Positions 1 through 11,000 of a stretch of 64,000 bases of DNA are shown piece by piece; the first letter of the stretch is position 1, and each line of letters opens with the position of its first letter. Below the pieces are notes generated by a model. It ran no database searches. It was not told where the DNA came from and saw only the letters and a list, made by a program, of their open reading frames with translations. The DNA is from Aliikangiella sp. G2MR2-5. Lineage in GTDB: Bacteria; Pseudomonadota; Gammaproteobacteria; Enterobacterales; Kangiellaceae. The stretch lies in contig NZ_JADPQF010000001.1 of the NCBI RefSeq assembly GCF_015687155.1, positions 186,001-250,000 on the forward strand, read 5' to 3'. A program made the position numbers and the translations under genes.

Positions 1-675
1 GAAGCTACGTACGTTCGCTCGAATTTGTCTCAGTTCAAACCCGGAATTAAATATGAGTTCAGTCAGTCCTTAGATGATCTGAAAGCATTAATACCGGTTT
101 TAACTGGCCAGGTTCCTCTGGTTATTGAGGCTGGTCGCGCTGATGATATATTGAACCTGATCGCCTTAAAGAAAAAGTTTGGATTTAAACTGGTAGTTTC
201 GGGAGCAGGGGAGGCCTGGCAAGTTGCTAAAGAGCTGGCTGAGGGCAATGTACCTGTATTAATGGATCCTATTGCTAATATCCCTTCGTTCGATGCGTTA
301 ACGGTTAGACTAGATGGCGCTGCCAAGCTTTACGAGGCTGGGGTGAAACTGATTTTTACCGGTGGTGGCACTCACAACGCTTACCTGGTCAGGCAGTCTG
401 CAGGCAACGCGGTTGCTAATGGGTTACCGCATACTGCCGCGATTGAAGCAATGACTATTAATGCAGCAGAAGTATTCGGCGTGAAGAACTATGGCCAACT
501 CGAACCGGGAATGGATGCTGATGTGGTTATTTGGGATGGAGATCCGCTGGAAGTGACCAGCAATACTTACGCAGTATTTATACAAGGGGAGAGACAGTCG
601 ATGGTTTCCCGGGCGACTCGCCTGCGTGACAGGTATTGGCAATTGAAGGGAAGCCAAACAGGTTACAGCCGATAG
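1..675 (+). CDS. Amidohydrolase family protein, C-terminal part
   Basis: The frame is open at the left edge, so only the last 224 residues are present. They match the C-terminal half of metal-dependent amidohydrolases of the imidazolonepropionase-like type: a GGGTHNAY stretch near the end of the catalytic barrel, an AAEVFGV helix, then the typical closing LEPGMDADVVIWDGDP segment of the small beta-sandwich. The metal-binding HxH motif near the N-terminus would lie outside the window. The substrate cannot be inferred. An NhaC-type antiporter follows 78 bases downstream on the same strand. Confidence 0.85.
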   Translation, partial: EATYVRSNLSQFKPGIKYEFSQSLDDLKALIPVLTGQVPLVIEAGRADDILNLIALKKKFGFKLVVSGAGEAWQVAKELAEGNVPVLMDPIANIPSFDALTVRLDGAAKLYEAGVKLIFTGGGTHNAYLVRQSAGNAVANGLPHTAAIEAMTINAAEVFGVKNYGQLEPGMDADVVIWDGDPLEVTSNTYAVFIQGERQSMVSRATRLRDRYWQLKGSQTGYSR

Positions 676-753
676 GGGGTTCTCCAGAGAATAAAAGTGT
701 AGCTTTCCTAAGAATAAAACAAAAATTAATCAGGACCGACAAGGTAGATATTT

Positions 754-2298
754 ATGAGTAGTAAGACAAAAGCACCATCTTTGCTAGATGCTTTAATTCC
801 GATTATTGCGCTAATTATTATGTTGGCTGGCTCGGTTATTTTATATGGGGATAGCTCTTCCTACGGAGCTAATCAGATAGCATTATTGCTGGCTGCCGCG
901 ATTGCAATGCTTGTTGGCCATAAAAATGGATACCGATGGCGCGATATTGAAACTGGTATTGTTAAAGGGATTTCTATGGCATTGGGAGCTATTTTAATTC
1001 TGTTGATGGTTGGTTCTTTAATTGGTACCTGGATTTTATCGGGTACTGTGCCAACCATGATTTATTATGGACTCAAAATACTGGATCCCAGTATTTTTTA
1101 TGCCGCTGCTTGCGTTGTCTGCGCATTGGTTTCTATCAGTATCGGTAGCTCATGGACAACTGCAGGTACAGTCGGGGTCGCGCTGATCGGTATTGCCGCC
1201 GGGCTTGAACTATCTTTACCGATCACTGCTGGGGCAATTATTTCTGGTGCCTATTTCGGTGACAAAATGTCACCTCTGTCGGATACGACTAATTTAGCAC
1301 CTGCGGTTGCTGGAACCGAACTCTTTACCCATATTCGTCATATGGCCTGGACAACAGGGCCAAGTATTTTGATTGCGATCATTATTTTCACGGTGATCGG
1401 TTTCACAGGCTCAGCTGAAGGATCTTCAGAAGGTTTGCAAAATACTTTATCAATCATCAATGCTAACTTCTCAATTTCTTTTTTCACGTTATTGCCGTTA
1501 TTTTTGGTGCTATTTCTGGCGTATAAAAAAATGCCGGCATTTCCAACGCTATTTATTGGTGCTTTGGTTGGCGGCCTATTTGCCGCTTTTTTCCAGGCAC
1601 CTGTTGTCGAAAAAATGTCTGGTTCGTCTCAGTATTATTGGGTTAATGCTATTGATGCTGTGTGGCGAGCAATGTACGGCGGTTTTACCGTGGTAACTGG
1701 AGATAAAGTGGTTGACCAGCTTTTGAGTAGTGGTGGTGATGGTCGCGGCGGTATGGCTAATATGCTCAACACTGTCTGGTTAATTTTATGTGCAATGACT
1801 TTTGGTGCTGTGTTGGAAACAATCGGATTACTACAACGGCTGGTTACTAGTGCACTAAAAATGGTGAAAGGTACCGGGTCGCTAATTGGAACAGTTATCG
1901 GAACCTGTATTGGGACGAATATAATTGCTGCTGACCAATATATAGCGATTGTTCTTCCCGGCAGAATGTATCGTGCAGAATTTAAAAAACGTAAGTTACA
2001 TCCTAAAAATCTTTCTCGAGTTTTAGAAGATTCTGCCACTATTACTTCTCCGATGATTCCATGGAATACTTGTGGTGCTTTTATGGCGGGAACATTGGGA
2101 GTTCCTACTCTGGTGTATCTCCCGTTTTGTTTTTTCAACCTTGCAAATCCTGTAGTTTCCATTATTTACGGAATAACTCATTTTAAGATAGAAAAAATCG
2201 AAGAGTCGGGTGAGGAATCTATCGATTCTGACTCGATAGATGCGACAAGCTCAAGTAAAACTAAGGAAGATGCTAGTGAAGACGCTGTTCTCAGTTAG
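754..2298 (+). CDS. Na+/H+ antiporter, NhaC family
   Basis: A 514-residue polytopic membrane protein with about eleven hydrophobic segments starting near residue 11. The conserved NhaC features are visible: the GSSWTTAGTVGVAL stretch near residue 130, the GAYFGDKMSPLSDTTNLAP stretch near 165, and a GTNIIAADQYIAIVLPGRMY segment near 390. Family members exchange cytoplasmic H+ or organic substrates against Na+ across the inner membrane. The charged Ser/Glu/Asp-rich tail after residue 485 is probably cytoplasmic. The ATG follows AAGGTAG at a suitable distance. The 3' end overlaps the next gene, so the two are probably co-transcribed. Exact substrate is not inferable. Confidence 0.88.
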   Translation: MSSKTKAPSLLDALIPIIALIIMLAGSVILYGDSSSYGANQIALLLAAAIAMLVGHKNGYRWRDIETGIVKGISMALGAILILLMVGSLIGTWILSGTVPTMIYYGLKILDPSIFYAAACVVCALVSISIGSSWTTAGTVGVALIGIAAGLELSLPITAGAIISGAYFGDKMSPLSDTTNLAPAVAGTELFTHIRHMAWTTGPSILIAIIIFTVIGFTGSAEGSSEGLQNTLSIINANFSISFFTLLPLFLVLFLAYKKMPAFPTLFIGALVGGLFAAFFQAPVVEKMSGSSQYYWVNAIDAVWRAMYGGFTVVTGDKVVDQLLSSGGDGRGGMANMLNTVWLILCAMTFGAVLETIGLLQRLVTSALKMVKGTGSLIGTVIGTCIGTNIIAADQYIAIVLPGRMYRAEFKKRKLHPKNLSRVLEDSATITSPMIPWNTCGAFMAGTLGVPTLVYLPFCFFNLANPVVSIIYGITHFKIEKIEESGEESIDSDSIDATSSSKTKEDASEDAVLS

Positions 2299-3142
2299 AG
2301 GTAACTCGCAGAAGCTTGATGGCGGAGCCATGTTTGGTAACGCTCCGAAAGCAATGTGGGAGAAATGGGTAACTGTTGACCAAGAAAATAGAATTGATCT
2401 CGCTTGTCGAGCATTGCTGGTAAAAGACGGCGACAAGAATATCTTGTTTGAAGTCGGTATTGGCGCATTTTTCGAACCCAAATTGAAAAGTCGCTTTGGA
2501 ATTGTCGAGCCACATCACGTGCTGCTTGAATCGTTGCAAAAGCACGGCTTGAAACATGAGGATATCGATATTTTGGTATTATCTCACCTGCACTTCGACC
2601 ATATTGGAGGGCTACTCAGTGAGTGGCGAGAGGGAGAGCCTTGCGAACTTTTATTTCCCAATGCAGATATCATTATTGGAAAAAAAGCCTGGGATAGAGC
2701 CTTGACTCCTCATTACAGAGATCGAGCCTCCTTTATTCCTGAGCTTATGGAAATGCTGAAAAAGCGCGAGAAAGTGCACTTGGTCGAACAGGAAAATCAC
2801 CCGCTGCTCGGCGAAGATTATCGATTCTATATATCGGATGGACATACTCCAGGGATGATGCTGACCGAGGTTTCTATGCCGGCCGGTCCAGTAGTTTTTT
2901 GTGCGGATCTTATACCTGGAGTTCCCTGGGTCCATTTACCGATAACCATGGGTTATGATCGATTTGCAGAGAAGCTAATCGATGAAAAGGAGGCGCTTCT
3001 GTCTGACTTGATAGAAAGAAACGCTTTCCTTTTCTTTACTCATGACTCGCAGACAGCGATGGGAAAATTGAGTAAAAATGAAAAAGGCAAATACTGTCTC
3101 TCTCAAACTTGGCCAAGGTTATCGCATGAGAAGCTCCTGTAA
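2276..3142 (+). CDS. MBL-fold metallo-hydrolase
   Basis: A metallo-beta-lactamase-fold hydrolase of 288 residues. The zinc motif HxHxDH is intact (H104, H106, D108, H109 in SHLHFDHIGG), followed by SDGHTPGM with a metal His, FCADLIPG with the bridging Asp, and FFTHDSQ with a late His. I chose the GTG at 2276: it lies 8 bases after AAGGA and gives the start MKTLFSVRGNSQKLDGG. In-frame ATGs at 2240 and 2270 would lengthen the protein. The start lies inside the end of the antiporter gene. No signal peptide is seen, so it is probably cytoplasmic; the substrate is unknown (lactonase-like or other ester/thioester hydrolysis). Confidence 0.85.
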   Translation: MKTLFSVRGNSQKLDGGAMFGNAPKAMWEKWVTVDQENRIDLACRALLVKDGDKNILFEVGIGAFFEPKLKSRFGIVEPHHVLLESLQKHGLKHEDIDILVLSHLHFDHIGGLLSEWREGEPCELLFPNADIIIGKKAWDRALTPHYRDRASFIPELMEMLKKREKVHLVEQENHPLLGEDYRFYISDGHTPGMMLTEVSMPAGPVVFCADLIPGVPWVHLPITMGYDRFAEKLIDEKEALLSDLIERNAFLFFTHDSQTAMGKLSKNEKGKYCLSQTWPRLSHEKLL

Positions 3143-3215
3143 ATTAGTCTAACTTATTGAATAATAAAAGAATAATGTTTTTTTTATTAAAAAAAGAAAA
3201 TATCTCAAATATATT

Positions 3216-3246
3216 TTGAACTATTTGGATCTCGGCCAGTCATAAT
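3216..3246 (+). promoter_or_regulatory. Possible sigma-70 promoter of candidate sRNA
   Basis: TTGAAC (3216-3221) and CATAAT (3241-3246) are separated by 19 bases, a little long. Initiation near 3253 would give an RNA of about 100 nt ending at the strong terminator at 3324-3351. Weak evidence by itself. Confidence 0.25.
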
Positions 3247-3252
3247 TAACAG

Positions 3253-3351
3253 AGAATGTAACTCCCCTTTCGGTTGTTAGTTAGGCAGTCGGATTTCCTT
3301 GTGAAGAATCTCCGATATTATTTAAGCCACCTGGTAAGGTGGCTTTTTTTT
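3253..3351 (+). ncRNA. Candidate small RNA ending in an intrinsic terminator
   Basis: About 100 bases with no ORF, ending in a clear terminator and 180 bases away from the upstream stop codon. An internal hairpin can be drawn (TCGGA at 3289-3293 with TCCGA at 3311-3315). I do not recognise a known family. It may instead be the 3' untranslated tail of the metallo-hydrolase mRNA. Confidence 0.3.
3324..3351 (+). terminator. Intrinsic terminator
   Basis: Perfect 8-bp stem AAGCCACC (3324-3331) / GGTGGCTT (3338-3345), 6-base loop, followed by an uninterrupted T run to about 3351. Confidence 0.85.
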
Positions 3352-3367
3352 GTCATTATTTTGTCGA

Positions 3368-3383
3368 TGACATGAAGTTGTCA
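3368..3383. promoter_or_regulatory. Inverted repeat, possible activator site
   Basis: TGACA (3368-3372) and TGTCA (3379-3383) form a perfect 5+5 inverted repeat with a 6-base spacer, about 125 bases upstream of the predicted sigma-54 start at 3502. That is a usual distance for an enhancer-binding protein, but the activator is unknown. Confidence 0.3.
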
Positions 3384-3475
3384 ATAAGACCAATTATTTA
3401 TCATTTGTACCAACCATTTTCACCATTCTGTCGTCTAAGGCTTTAATTCATGCGAATATTCAAGCAGTTAAGCAA

Positions 3476-3492
3476 TGGCACGCTGATTGCTT
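3476..3492 (+). promoter_or_regulatory. Sigma-54 promoter of the 3536 lipoprotein gene
   Basis: TGGCACGCTGATTGCTT matches the -24/-12 consensus closely: GG at 3477-3478, GC at 3489-3490, exactly 10 bases between. Transcription should start near 3502, 34 bases before the ATG. Confidence 0.8.
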
Positions 3493-3535
3493 GTAGTGAT
3501 GAATATCTAATTAAATTGTTATTTAAGGAATAATA

Positions 3536-4297
3536 ATGAGTCAAATCAAAACTCTTTTTGCTGTTAGCGCAAGCGCACTCGTACTATCTGGCTGTATTCA
3601 TGTTCACGCGGCTAGTATTAATTACGAGACTACTGAAAACCTTTCTTTGCCTGTAAATGGTATCGAGCGTCTTGATATCGATGCAGGTGCAGGCTTTATC
3701 AAAGTAGAAGGTGTAGCCGACCTTGAAGCTATTGAAGTCAAGGCTGAGCTTGAAGTTGACAAGGACGAATATAAGCTAGTTTTGGAGAAGGTTGGCAGCA
3801 AAGCTGTTCTAAAAGCTGATGCGAATACCAGTGGTTTCAGCTGGGGAGGAAGATCGGCAAAAATTGATCTGACTGTCCGGGTTCCCGAAAGTATGATAAC
3901 TAACATTGAAGATGGATCAGGGGCTATTGAGGTACAAAACTTAAAGGCTGATCTGGCAATAGATGATGGTTCCGGCCCAATTAACATAGAAAACATTCAA
4001 GGCAATGTAAAAATAGAGGACGGTTCGGGCGAAATTGTTGCGAAAAAACTCGGCGGAAATGTCATTATTGATGACGGCTCTGGTGAAATAGAGTTGAGCG
4101 ATGTTGGCGGTACGGTAAATATTGATGATGGTTCCGGCGAGTTAAGCGCGAGCAACATCGGTGGTCATGTTACTATTGATGACGGTTCTGGAGCTATTCG
4201 TGTAGCCAATCTTGAAGATGGTTTAACAATCATTAATTCGGGAAGTGGGGGCCTGTCAATGAAAAATGTTAAAGGTGATATCAACGCTGAAGACTAG
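3536..4297 (+). CDS. DUF4097-like repeat lipoprotein
   Basis: A 253-residue predicted lipoprotein. The N-terminus has a signal peptide ending in the lipobox LSGC (Cys19), so it should be lipid-anchored in the envelope. From about residue 120 the sequence consists of roughly 20-residue repeats carrying I-x-D-G-S-G, at least six copies, separated by short hydrophobic strands. This is the pattern of a right-handed beta-helix or solenoid as in DUF4097 (adhesin-like) proteins. No catalytic motif is seen. The ATG follows AAGGA at 6 bases. The gene stands alone behind a sigma-54 promoter and ends at a terminator shared with ppsR. Function unknown. Confidence 0.8.
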   Translation: MSQIKTLFAVSASALVLSGCIHVHAASINYETTENLSLPVNGIERLDIDAGAGFIKVEGVADLEAIEVKAELEVDKDEYKLVLEKVGSKAVLKADANTSGFSWGGRSAKIDLTVRVPESMITNIEDGSGAIEVQNLKADLAIDDGSGPINIENIQGNVKIEDGSGEIVAKKLGGNVIIDDGSGEIELSDVGGTVNIDDGSGELSASNIGGHVTIDDGSGAIRVANLEDGLTIINSGSGGLSMKNVKGDINAED

Positions 4298-4360
4298 TTT
4301 CAGTCTGTGGGTTCTTCTCCAGGGAGTATCGACTACCTTGGTTTGCATTTACTCACTAAC

Positions 4361-4391
4361 AATAAAGCCGGGATATTCCCGGCTTTATTTT
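4361..4391. terminator. Bidirectional terminator between the lipoprotein gene and ppsR
   Basis: Perfect 13-bp stem AATAAAGCCGGGA (4361-4373) / TCCCGGCTTTATT (4377-4389) with a 3-base loop. T-rich on both outgoing strands, placed between two convergent genes. Confidence 0.9.
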
Positions 4392-4415
4392 AGCCTCTGA
4401 AAGCTAGATACAGCT

Positions 4416-5234
4416 TTAAAAAACACGCCTTTTTATGCCGGTTGTAGCCAGAATTTTGGTGGCTAGCTCTTCGACTGAGCGAGTGGTCGTATTGAGTTTT
4501 GGTATCTTTTCCCGTCGATATAATGCTTCAACTTCTCTGACTTCAAATTGACATTGCTTTAGTGAGGCGTAACGAGAATTAGCCTTTCTTTCTGTTCTTA
4601 TTTCATGCAATCGATTGGGATTAATCGTTAGCCCGAAGATTTTATGCTTATGCTTTTTCAGCGAAATCGGAAGGCTCAATTTTTCCATATCATCTTCGGT
4701 AAAGGGGTAGTTCGCAGCTTTGATGCCAAATTGCATAGCCATATAGAGTGATGTCGGTGTTTTTCCACAGCGCGAGACTCCGACTAAGATAACATCTGCT
4801 TTATCGTAGTGGCGAGTAGTGACGCCGTCATCGTTATTTAGTGCGAAGTTGACGGCTTCAATTCGAGAGTCATAGGCTTCGTTGTCTGCTAATGAGTGGG
4901 TTTTACCGACGCGAAAGCCAGAAGTTTCGCCAAGCTCAGTCTCTAGAGGGCCGATAAATGTGTGAAAAAAATCCAGAACCAGGGCTTCGCTTGACTGAAT
5001 AACTTGCCTTATTTCTGGTGTTACTATGGTATCGAATACAATAGGTCTTAGCCCTGTTTCCTGCTGCGCGCGCACTATCTGTGCTTTGGCGTCTTCTGCT
5101 TTTTTTATCGAGTCTACATAGGGAAGGGTATTTTCATCAAAATCTACAGTTTCGAATTGAGATAACAGTGATTGGCCAAACATTTCAGCCGTTATTCCTG
5201 TTCTGTCTGATATAAAAAATACCTTCCGTTTCAT
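4416..5234 (-). CDS. ppsR: PEP synthase regulatory protein (bifunctional kinase/pyrophosphorylase)
   Basis: A 272-residue protein matching the DUF299/PSRP family at usual length. It opens with [13 protein letters not shown] and carries the P-loop-like [15 protein letters not shown] near residue 152 and the family stretch [14 protein letters not shown]. Family members inactivate PEP synthase by ADP-dependent phosphorylation of a Thr next to the catalytic His and reactivate it by Pi-dependent removal. The target ppsA is the next gene, divergently transcribed across a 134-base gap, which supports the call. Confidence 0.95.
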   Translation of the reverse strand: MKRKVFFISDRTGITAEMFGQSLLSQFETVDFDENTLPYVDSIKKAEDAKAQIVRAQQETGLRPIVFDTIVTPEIRQVIQSSEALVLDFFHTFIGPLETELGETSGFRVGKTHSLADNEAYDSRIEAVNFALNNDDGVTTRHYDKADVILVGVSRCGKTPTSLYMAMQFGIKAANYPFTEDDMEKLSLPISLKKHKHKIFGLTINPNRLHEIRTERKANSRYASLKQCQFEVREVEALYRREKIPKLNTTTRSVEELATKILATTGIKRRVF

Positions 5235-5368
5235 ATTTGCTCGCCCTTGCAGTAAAATACCCGCGTTTTAAGAAAAAAGAATTTAATCACGGAGAAGGGA
5301 ATTGGGCAACAAAATCCCGTAAACTGTGGTTAATTGTGACAAAAACACGACTTTAGGAGTGATAGACC

Positions 5369-7744
5369 GTGCAAGAATATGTGCTTTGGTACGATGGCTT
5401 AGGAATGGACGATGTTGATCGCGTCGGTGGAAAAAATGCCTCGCTAGGCGAGATGATCAGCAATCTGAGCAATATGGGAGTAAGTGTTCCCAACGGATTT
5501 GCGACAACTGCACAAGCTTTCAGGGACTTTATGGCCCAGAGCGGCTTGCACGATAAAATCCAGGCTGAACTGCAAAAGCTGGATGTGGATGATGTAGATG
5601 CGTTGGCAGAAACTGGCGCCAAAGTTCGTCAATGGGTAATTGATACTCCTTTCCAGCCAGAGCTGGAGGAAGCCATAGAAAAAGCCTATTTGGAACTTAA
5701 AGCGGATGCGAACGAAGAGTTTGCGGTTGCCGTCCGCTCATCTGCAACAGCCGAGGATTTACCCGATGCTTCATTTGCTGGACAACAAGAAACATTCCTT
5801 AATGTCCGCGGATGGGAAAATGTAAAATTGGCGCTGAAAGAGGTGTTTGCTTCTCTATTTAATGATCGAGCGATTTCATATCGAGTTCATCAGGGCTTCG
5901 AGCATGCAGAAGTTGCACTAAGTGCTGGCGTACAAAAGATGGTAAGAAGTGATATCGCTGCAAGCGGCGTAATGTTTACCATTGATACTGAATCCGGCTT
6001 TGATGACGTTGTTTTCATTACTGGCGCCTACGGTCTCGGGGAAACAGTTGTTCAAGGTGCAGTAAATCCTGATGAGTTTTATGTACACAAACCTACATTA
6101 AATGCAGGAAAACCAGCTATTGTTCGCAAGACCCTTGGCGGCAAAGCGATAAAAATGATTTATACGGATAATTCTGATCACGGGAAATCAGTAGAAACTG
6201 TCGAAGTATCCATGGCTGAACGTCACCAATTCTGTATAACTTCTGAAGAAGTACAGGAATTGGCAAAGCAAGCGCAAATTATTGAAGGTCATTACAAACG
6301 CCCAATGGATATTGAATGGGCAAAAGACGGAGCGGATGGCAAGCTATACATTGTTCAGGCTCGCCCGGAAACTGTGCGTAGTCGTGATGACGGACGCGTT
6401 ATAGAGCGCTATGTTCTACAAAATACTTCAAATATCATTGCCACAGGTCGAGCAATTGGTCAAAAAATAGGTAAAGGCCCTGCAAGAGTTATTTCTGACT
6501 TAAGTGAAATGAACAAAGTAAAAGAAGGGGATGTTCTTGTAACTGACATGACAGACCCTGATTGGGAACCCATTATGAAGCGGGCTTCCGCAATTGTTAC
6601 CAACCGCGGCGGTCGAACCTGTCATGCGGCGATTATAGCTCGCGAACTAGGTATTCCTGCTGTAGTTGGATGTGGTGATGCGACTGACAGAATCGCTATG
6701 GATCAGGAAGTGACTGTTTCCTGTTCTGAAGGAGATACAGGAAATATATATGAAGGTCTCCTCGACTTTAATGTCAATGAAAGCCAGATTGATGACATGC
6801 CTGATTTACCATTTAAAATAATGATGAATGTAGGCAACCCTGATCGTGCATTTGACTTCGCGCGACTTCCTCATTTTGGTATTGGGTTGGCTCGTCTTGA
6901 ATTTATCATCAATAGAATGATAGGCGTGCATCCTAGAGCATTATTAGAGTTTGACCAGCTTGATGATGAAGATTTAGTTGAAAATATTAAAGATCACATG
7001 GCCGGTTATGATAGCCCTGTCCAGTTTTATGTCGACAAACTGGTTGAAGGTATCTCGACTCTGGCGTCCGCGTTCTCTCCACAAAAAGTCATAGTTCGTA
7101 TGTCTGACTTTAAGTCCAATGAGTATGCCAATCTTGTAGGCGGTTACCTGTATGAGCCTGAAGAAGAGAATCCTATGCTTGGATTCCGCGGGGCTTCGCG
7201 CTATATATCAGAAGAATTTGAAGATTGTTTCGCGCTCGAATGTCAGGCAATTAAAACCGTGCGTGAGACAATGGGATTAGAGAATGTTGAAATCATGATT
7301 CCATTTGTGCGAACTCTGGAAGAAGCTTCTCAGGTTATCTCGCTTCTGGAAAAATATGGTCTGAAACGCGGTGAAAATGGATTGCGAGTGATAATGATGT
7401 GTGAACTACCATCAAATGCATTGTTAGCAGAGCAGTTTCTAGAGTATTTTGATGGATTCTCGATTGGTTCAAACGATTTGACTCAGTTGACACTTGGCCT
7501 TGATCGCGACTCGGGAATTATTTCTCATTTATTTGACGAGCGTAATCCTGCTGTTAAAACGCTTCTGAGTATGGCAATTCAGGCGTGTAAGAAAGCAGGT
7601 AAATATGTCGGTATTTGCGGGCAGGGACCTTCAGATCATCCAGATTTGGCTCAATGGCTAATGGATGAAGGCATCGACAGTGTTTCTTTAAATCCTGATA
7701 GTGTATTGGAAACCTGGTTATTTCTGGCTAACAAAGATAAATAA
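5369..7744 (+). CDS. ppsA: Phosphoenolpyruvate synthase
   Basis: A 791-residue protein, full length for PEP synthase (pyruvate + ATP + water to PEP + AMP + Pi; gluconeogenesis). In order: N-terminal ATP-binding domain with [10 protein letters not shown] and [22 protein letters not shown]; central swivelling domain with the phospho-His motif GGRTCHAAI (His419; the Thr two residues before is the PpsR target); C-terminal PEP/pyruvate TIM barrel with GFRGASRY, a CELPSN stretch and [18 protein letters not shown]. Start is GTG at 5369, nine bases after TAGGAG. Transcribed divergently from ppsR. Confidence 0.97.
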   Translation: MQEYVLWYDGLGMDDVDRVGGKNASLGEMISNLSNMGVSVPNGFATTAQAFRDFMAQSGLHDKIQAELQKLDVDDVDALAETGAKVRQWVIDTPFQPELEEAIEKAYLELKADANEEFAVAVRSSATAEDLPDASFAGQQETFLNVRGWENVKLALKEVFASLFNDRAISYRVHQGFEHAEVALSAGVQKMVRSDIAASGVMFTIDTESGFDDVVFITGAYGLGETVVQGAVNPDEFYVHKPTLNAGKPAIVRKTLGGKAIKMIYTDNSDHGKSVETVEVSMAERHQFCITSEEVQELAKQAQIIEGHYKRPMDIEWAKDGADGKLYIVQARPETVRSRDDGRVIERYVLQNTSNIIATGRAIGQKIGKGPARVISDLSEMNKVKEGDVLVTDMTDPDWEPIMKRASAIVTNRGGRTCHAAIIARELGIPAVVGCGDATDRIAMDQEVTVSCSEGDTGNIYEGLLDFNVNESQIDDMPDLPFKIMMNVGNPDRAFDFARLPHFGIGLARLEFIINRMIGVHPRALLEFDQLDDEDLVENIKDHMAGYDSPVQFYVDKLVEGISTLASAFSPQKVIVRMSDFKSNEYANLVGGYLYEPEEENPMLGFRGASRYISEEFEDCFALECQAIKTVRETMGLENVEIMIPFVRTLEEASQVISLLEKYGLKRGENGLRVIMMCELPSNALLAEQFLEYFDGFSIGSNDLTQLTLGLDRDSGIISHLFDERNPAVKTLLSMAIQACKKAGKYVGICGQGPSDHPDLAQWLMDEGIDSVSLNPDSVLETWLFLANKDK

Positions 7745-7765
7745 CCACTGATAGTGTTGTAATTG

Positions 7766-7785
7766 AAGGGGAATTCGTTCCCCTT
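7766..7785 (+). terminator. Hairpin after ppsA, probable terminator
   Basis: Perfect 8-bp stem AAGGGGAA / TTCCCCTT closed by a TTCG tetraloop (7774-7777), 21 bases after the stop. No T run follows, so termination may be Rho-assisted, or the hairpin may protect the 3' end. Confidence 0.55.
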
Positions 7786-8020
7786 ATACTCCCTCGCGAC
7801 CTTCTCTCATTTTCCTCTCATCATGCTATAGGTATTTTCTGCAACAGCGCTTTTCGTTGATATTCAAGATTGTGAGCAGAATTTACGCTTTAAACTACAC
7901 TTAATATTATGATAAGTAATGATTTGTTCACTTAAAAGTCTGTCCTTAGGCTTTTGAGGTTTTGGGATCGTATTGGCCTCTGAGGCGTCGAATACCGGGT
8001 GACTTTAAAATTCCTTTTTC

Positions 8021-11000
8021 ATGACAAAGTCTACTGCTGCAAAAGTTATAAAAAAACTCATCAATTCAATTTTGATTGTGTTGTTCTCTTTTTTTATTCA
8101 TCAAAAAGTAGTTGTTGCGGAAGGGCGTGTTGAATTTAAAAAATTAAGTAGAGAAGATGGTTTATCTCAGGTAACCGTTCTGGACATTGCTCAGGATTCT
8201 CAAGGATTTATCTGGATTGCTACTCAAGACGGGTTAAATCGTTTTGATGGATACAATTTTAAAGTCTTCCGAGCTGATGCTGATGACTCCAGCTCTCTTT
8301 CTGATAGTTTTGTATTAGCGCTTTATGTTGATAGTCAAGAGCGTCTTTGGGTTGGTACTCGTACTGGATTAAATCGGTATGAGCCAAAATCGCAAAGTTT
8401 CTCTCATTTTTACTTTGATCCGACAAATCCCAATAGTCTCTCAGGAAATTATATTACTGCGATTGCAGAGGACCACAATGGATATTTGTGGGTCGGTACT
8501 TCAAAAAACGGCTTAAATCGACTCAATACCGACACCGGTGATGTTGTTCGTTTCAGTGCTGAAACAGGTACTGATTCATCGAAAAAGATCGTGAATGATA
8601 CCATCGCCAGTTTGATGGTAGCTAAAGATGGAAGTCTATGGGTTGGCAGTGGCCGTAGTCGGCTTGAACCAAGTCGTTCACTAGGAGGATTAAATATTAT
8701 CGATCCCGACAATTTGAATGTAGTAGAGGTCGATTTAAGAGACGGCAATTTTAACAGTGTACCTACCAATAGTGTGACCGCATTGTTCGAAGATAAAAAT
8801 AATACTGTTTGGGTGGGAACCTGGGGAAATCAGGTTTTCAATGTTAAAAAAGTAGAAAGCGCATCACAAGCCGGCAACTCTACAAATAATATGAACAGGA
8901 CAGAAGAGAGTTACAAAACTTACGTGCGACTTAATGACGAGCTCTCAGTGGTCGGTCAAAGTAATGCGGTAACTGATTTCATTGTAGGTCCAAAGGGAAG
9001 GTTATGGATATCAACCAGTCATCGAGGAGTGTTTGTCTATGATTCTTCAAGCCATAAAATAAAAGGCCTTTCTGCTGATAACTCTTTAACATCCAATATC
9101 GAAGAAGACGATATTACCGATTTTTTTATCGATCGTACGCAGGTTCTCTGGATGGGAACCTGGACTAAAGGTGTTTATCGTCTGGGGTATACCGCTGCAA
9201 TGTTTGAGAAATATCTACAAACTCGAGGCGGCGCACATTTAGAAAATCAATCTGTAAGAGCCATTGTTGAGGATGATGAAAATCATCTTTGGCTGGCAGC
9301 ATGGAATAGTGGACTGTTGAAATTAAACCTGGAAACAGGGTTGACAGAGAGCGCTGATTTTTTGCCTCTATCAAAGACGGGGCAAGTAAGAGAGGTTTAT
9401 AAGGATTCGAGAGGTTGGCTATGGGTTGGCTCAGGAGAGAGGGGTGCCTATTCCATTGATTTGAAAAGTAACACAGTTCAACACTTTCAAGTTGAGCGTG
9501 AAAGCGATAACTCAATTGTTAGCAATACAATTCTGCAGATTCGAGAAGGTCCTGAAAATAATATATGGTTTGCGACCCGAGGTGGTGGAATTTCGCTTTT
9601 AAACATTAAAACAGGAAAAATTGAAAATTTTCTAAGTGAAAAGGGAAATACTGACAGCTTGAGTGATAGCTCGGTGGTGAGTCTCTTTTTTGAACAAGAC
9701 TATCTTTGGCTTGGTACTGAATTCGGTGGCCTGGATATTTTTGATTTGAACTCCAAGAAAGTTATTGCGCGTTATCAGCTTGCAGAAGAAAAAGGAAACA
9801 TTGGTAGTAATCATATCAATGATATTTATCGTGATAATTCTGGAGTCTTCTTTGTCGCTACGGATAAAGGCGTGAGCAAAGTTACTATTCCAGAGTCGGA
9901 TGAAAAGCGACAACAACTGTCTTTTTTATTGCTAGGTGCCAAATCAGGACAGGCTATTGGACCTACTGGCGGAGTCTATAGTGACGCTCAAGGCTTTTTA
10001 TGGGCGAGTACGATTACAGGTATCTCAAAATTAAGTCCTGATGGTGAAACGATAAAATTTTATGGTAAAGGTTTCGGAGCATTAACCGACGGCTATTATA
10101 TCGGTGCCAAGTATAAAGATTCGAGAGGTGCTATATATTTTGGCGCAGTAAGTGGTTTAACTCGCTTTCTGCCTGAAAATATCGTTGAAGACCCGTATCC
10201 TCCAAAAGTTGAAATAACTAAGCTAATGCTTTTTGATCGTGAAGTAACTCATAAAGACCAGAACAACGATGTTCTGATTTTTCCGATAGAACAAACTGAC
10301 TCTATTGTTCTGGATTATTTGCAAAATGCTTTTTCGATCGAGTTTTCAGCGCTTCATTTTGCCTCACCAGAAAGCAATAAGTTCAGATATAAACTTGATG
10401 GATTTAATGACGATTGGTTGGTTACAGATGCTAAAAACCGAAGAGTAACTTATACAAATCTCGATCCTGGGCAGTATACGTTTATTGTTAAAGCTGCTAA
10501 CCGAAGTGGGGTTTGGAGCGATGAATACGCAAGACTGGAAATAGAAATTCTTCCTGCATGGTGGAAGTCGAATTTGGCCTACTTTGTTTACCTTGTATCT
10601 GCCGCCGCAGTAGTTGTGTTTGTGTTTAGACAGAGAAAGATTGCAACTGAGATGGAGAAAGCGAGACAAATTGCTCAGTTAGAAAAAGATTATGCGGTAA
10701 AATCAAACGAGCTTAAGTCAAAATTTCTGGCTAATATGAGTCATGAGATTCGGACACCAATGAATGCCATTATCGGATTGAGTGAGCTGGCTTTAAGAGT
10801 GCCTATGAACGAAAAGCTTCAAGATTATATTGGAAAAATTCGTTCATCTTCAAAGTCCTTGTTAAGAATAATTGACGATATTCTTGATTATTCGAAAATC
10901 GATGCCGATAAACTTGATTTGGAAAAAAGAGCATTTGAATTAGAAAGTGTTGTTAATCAGGTGCTAAATGTCGTTTCTCCGAAAGCAAGCGAGAAAAAAC

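Noticed and set aside
1635-2162. 175-codon open frame antisense to the antiporter gene
   Set aside because: Lies wholly within a convincing coding gene and shows no recognisable protein features.
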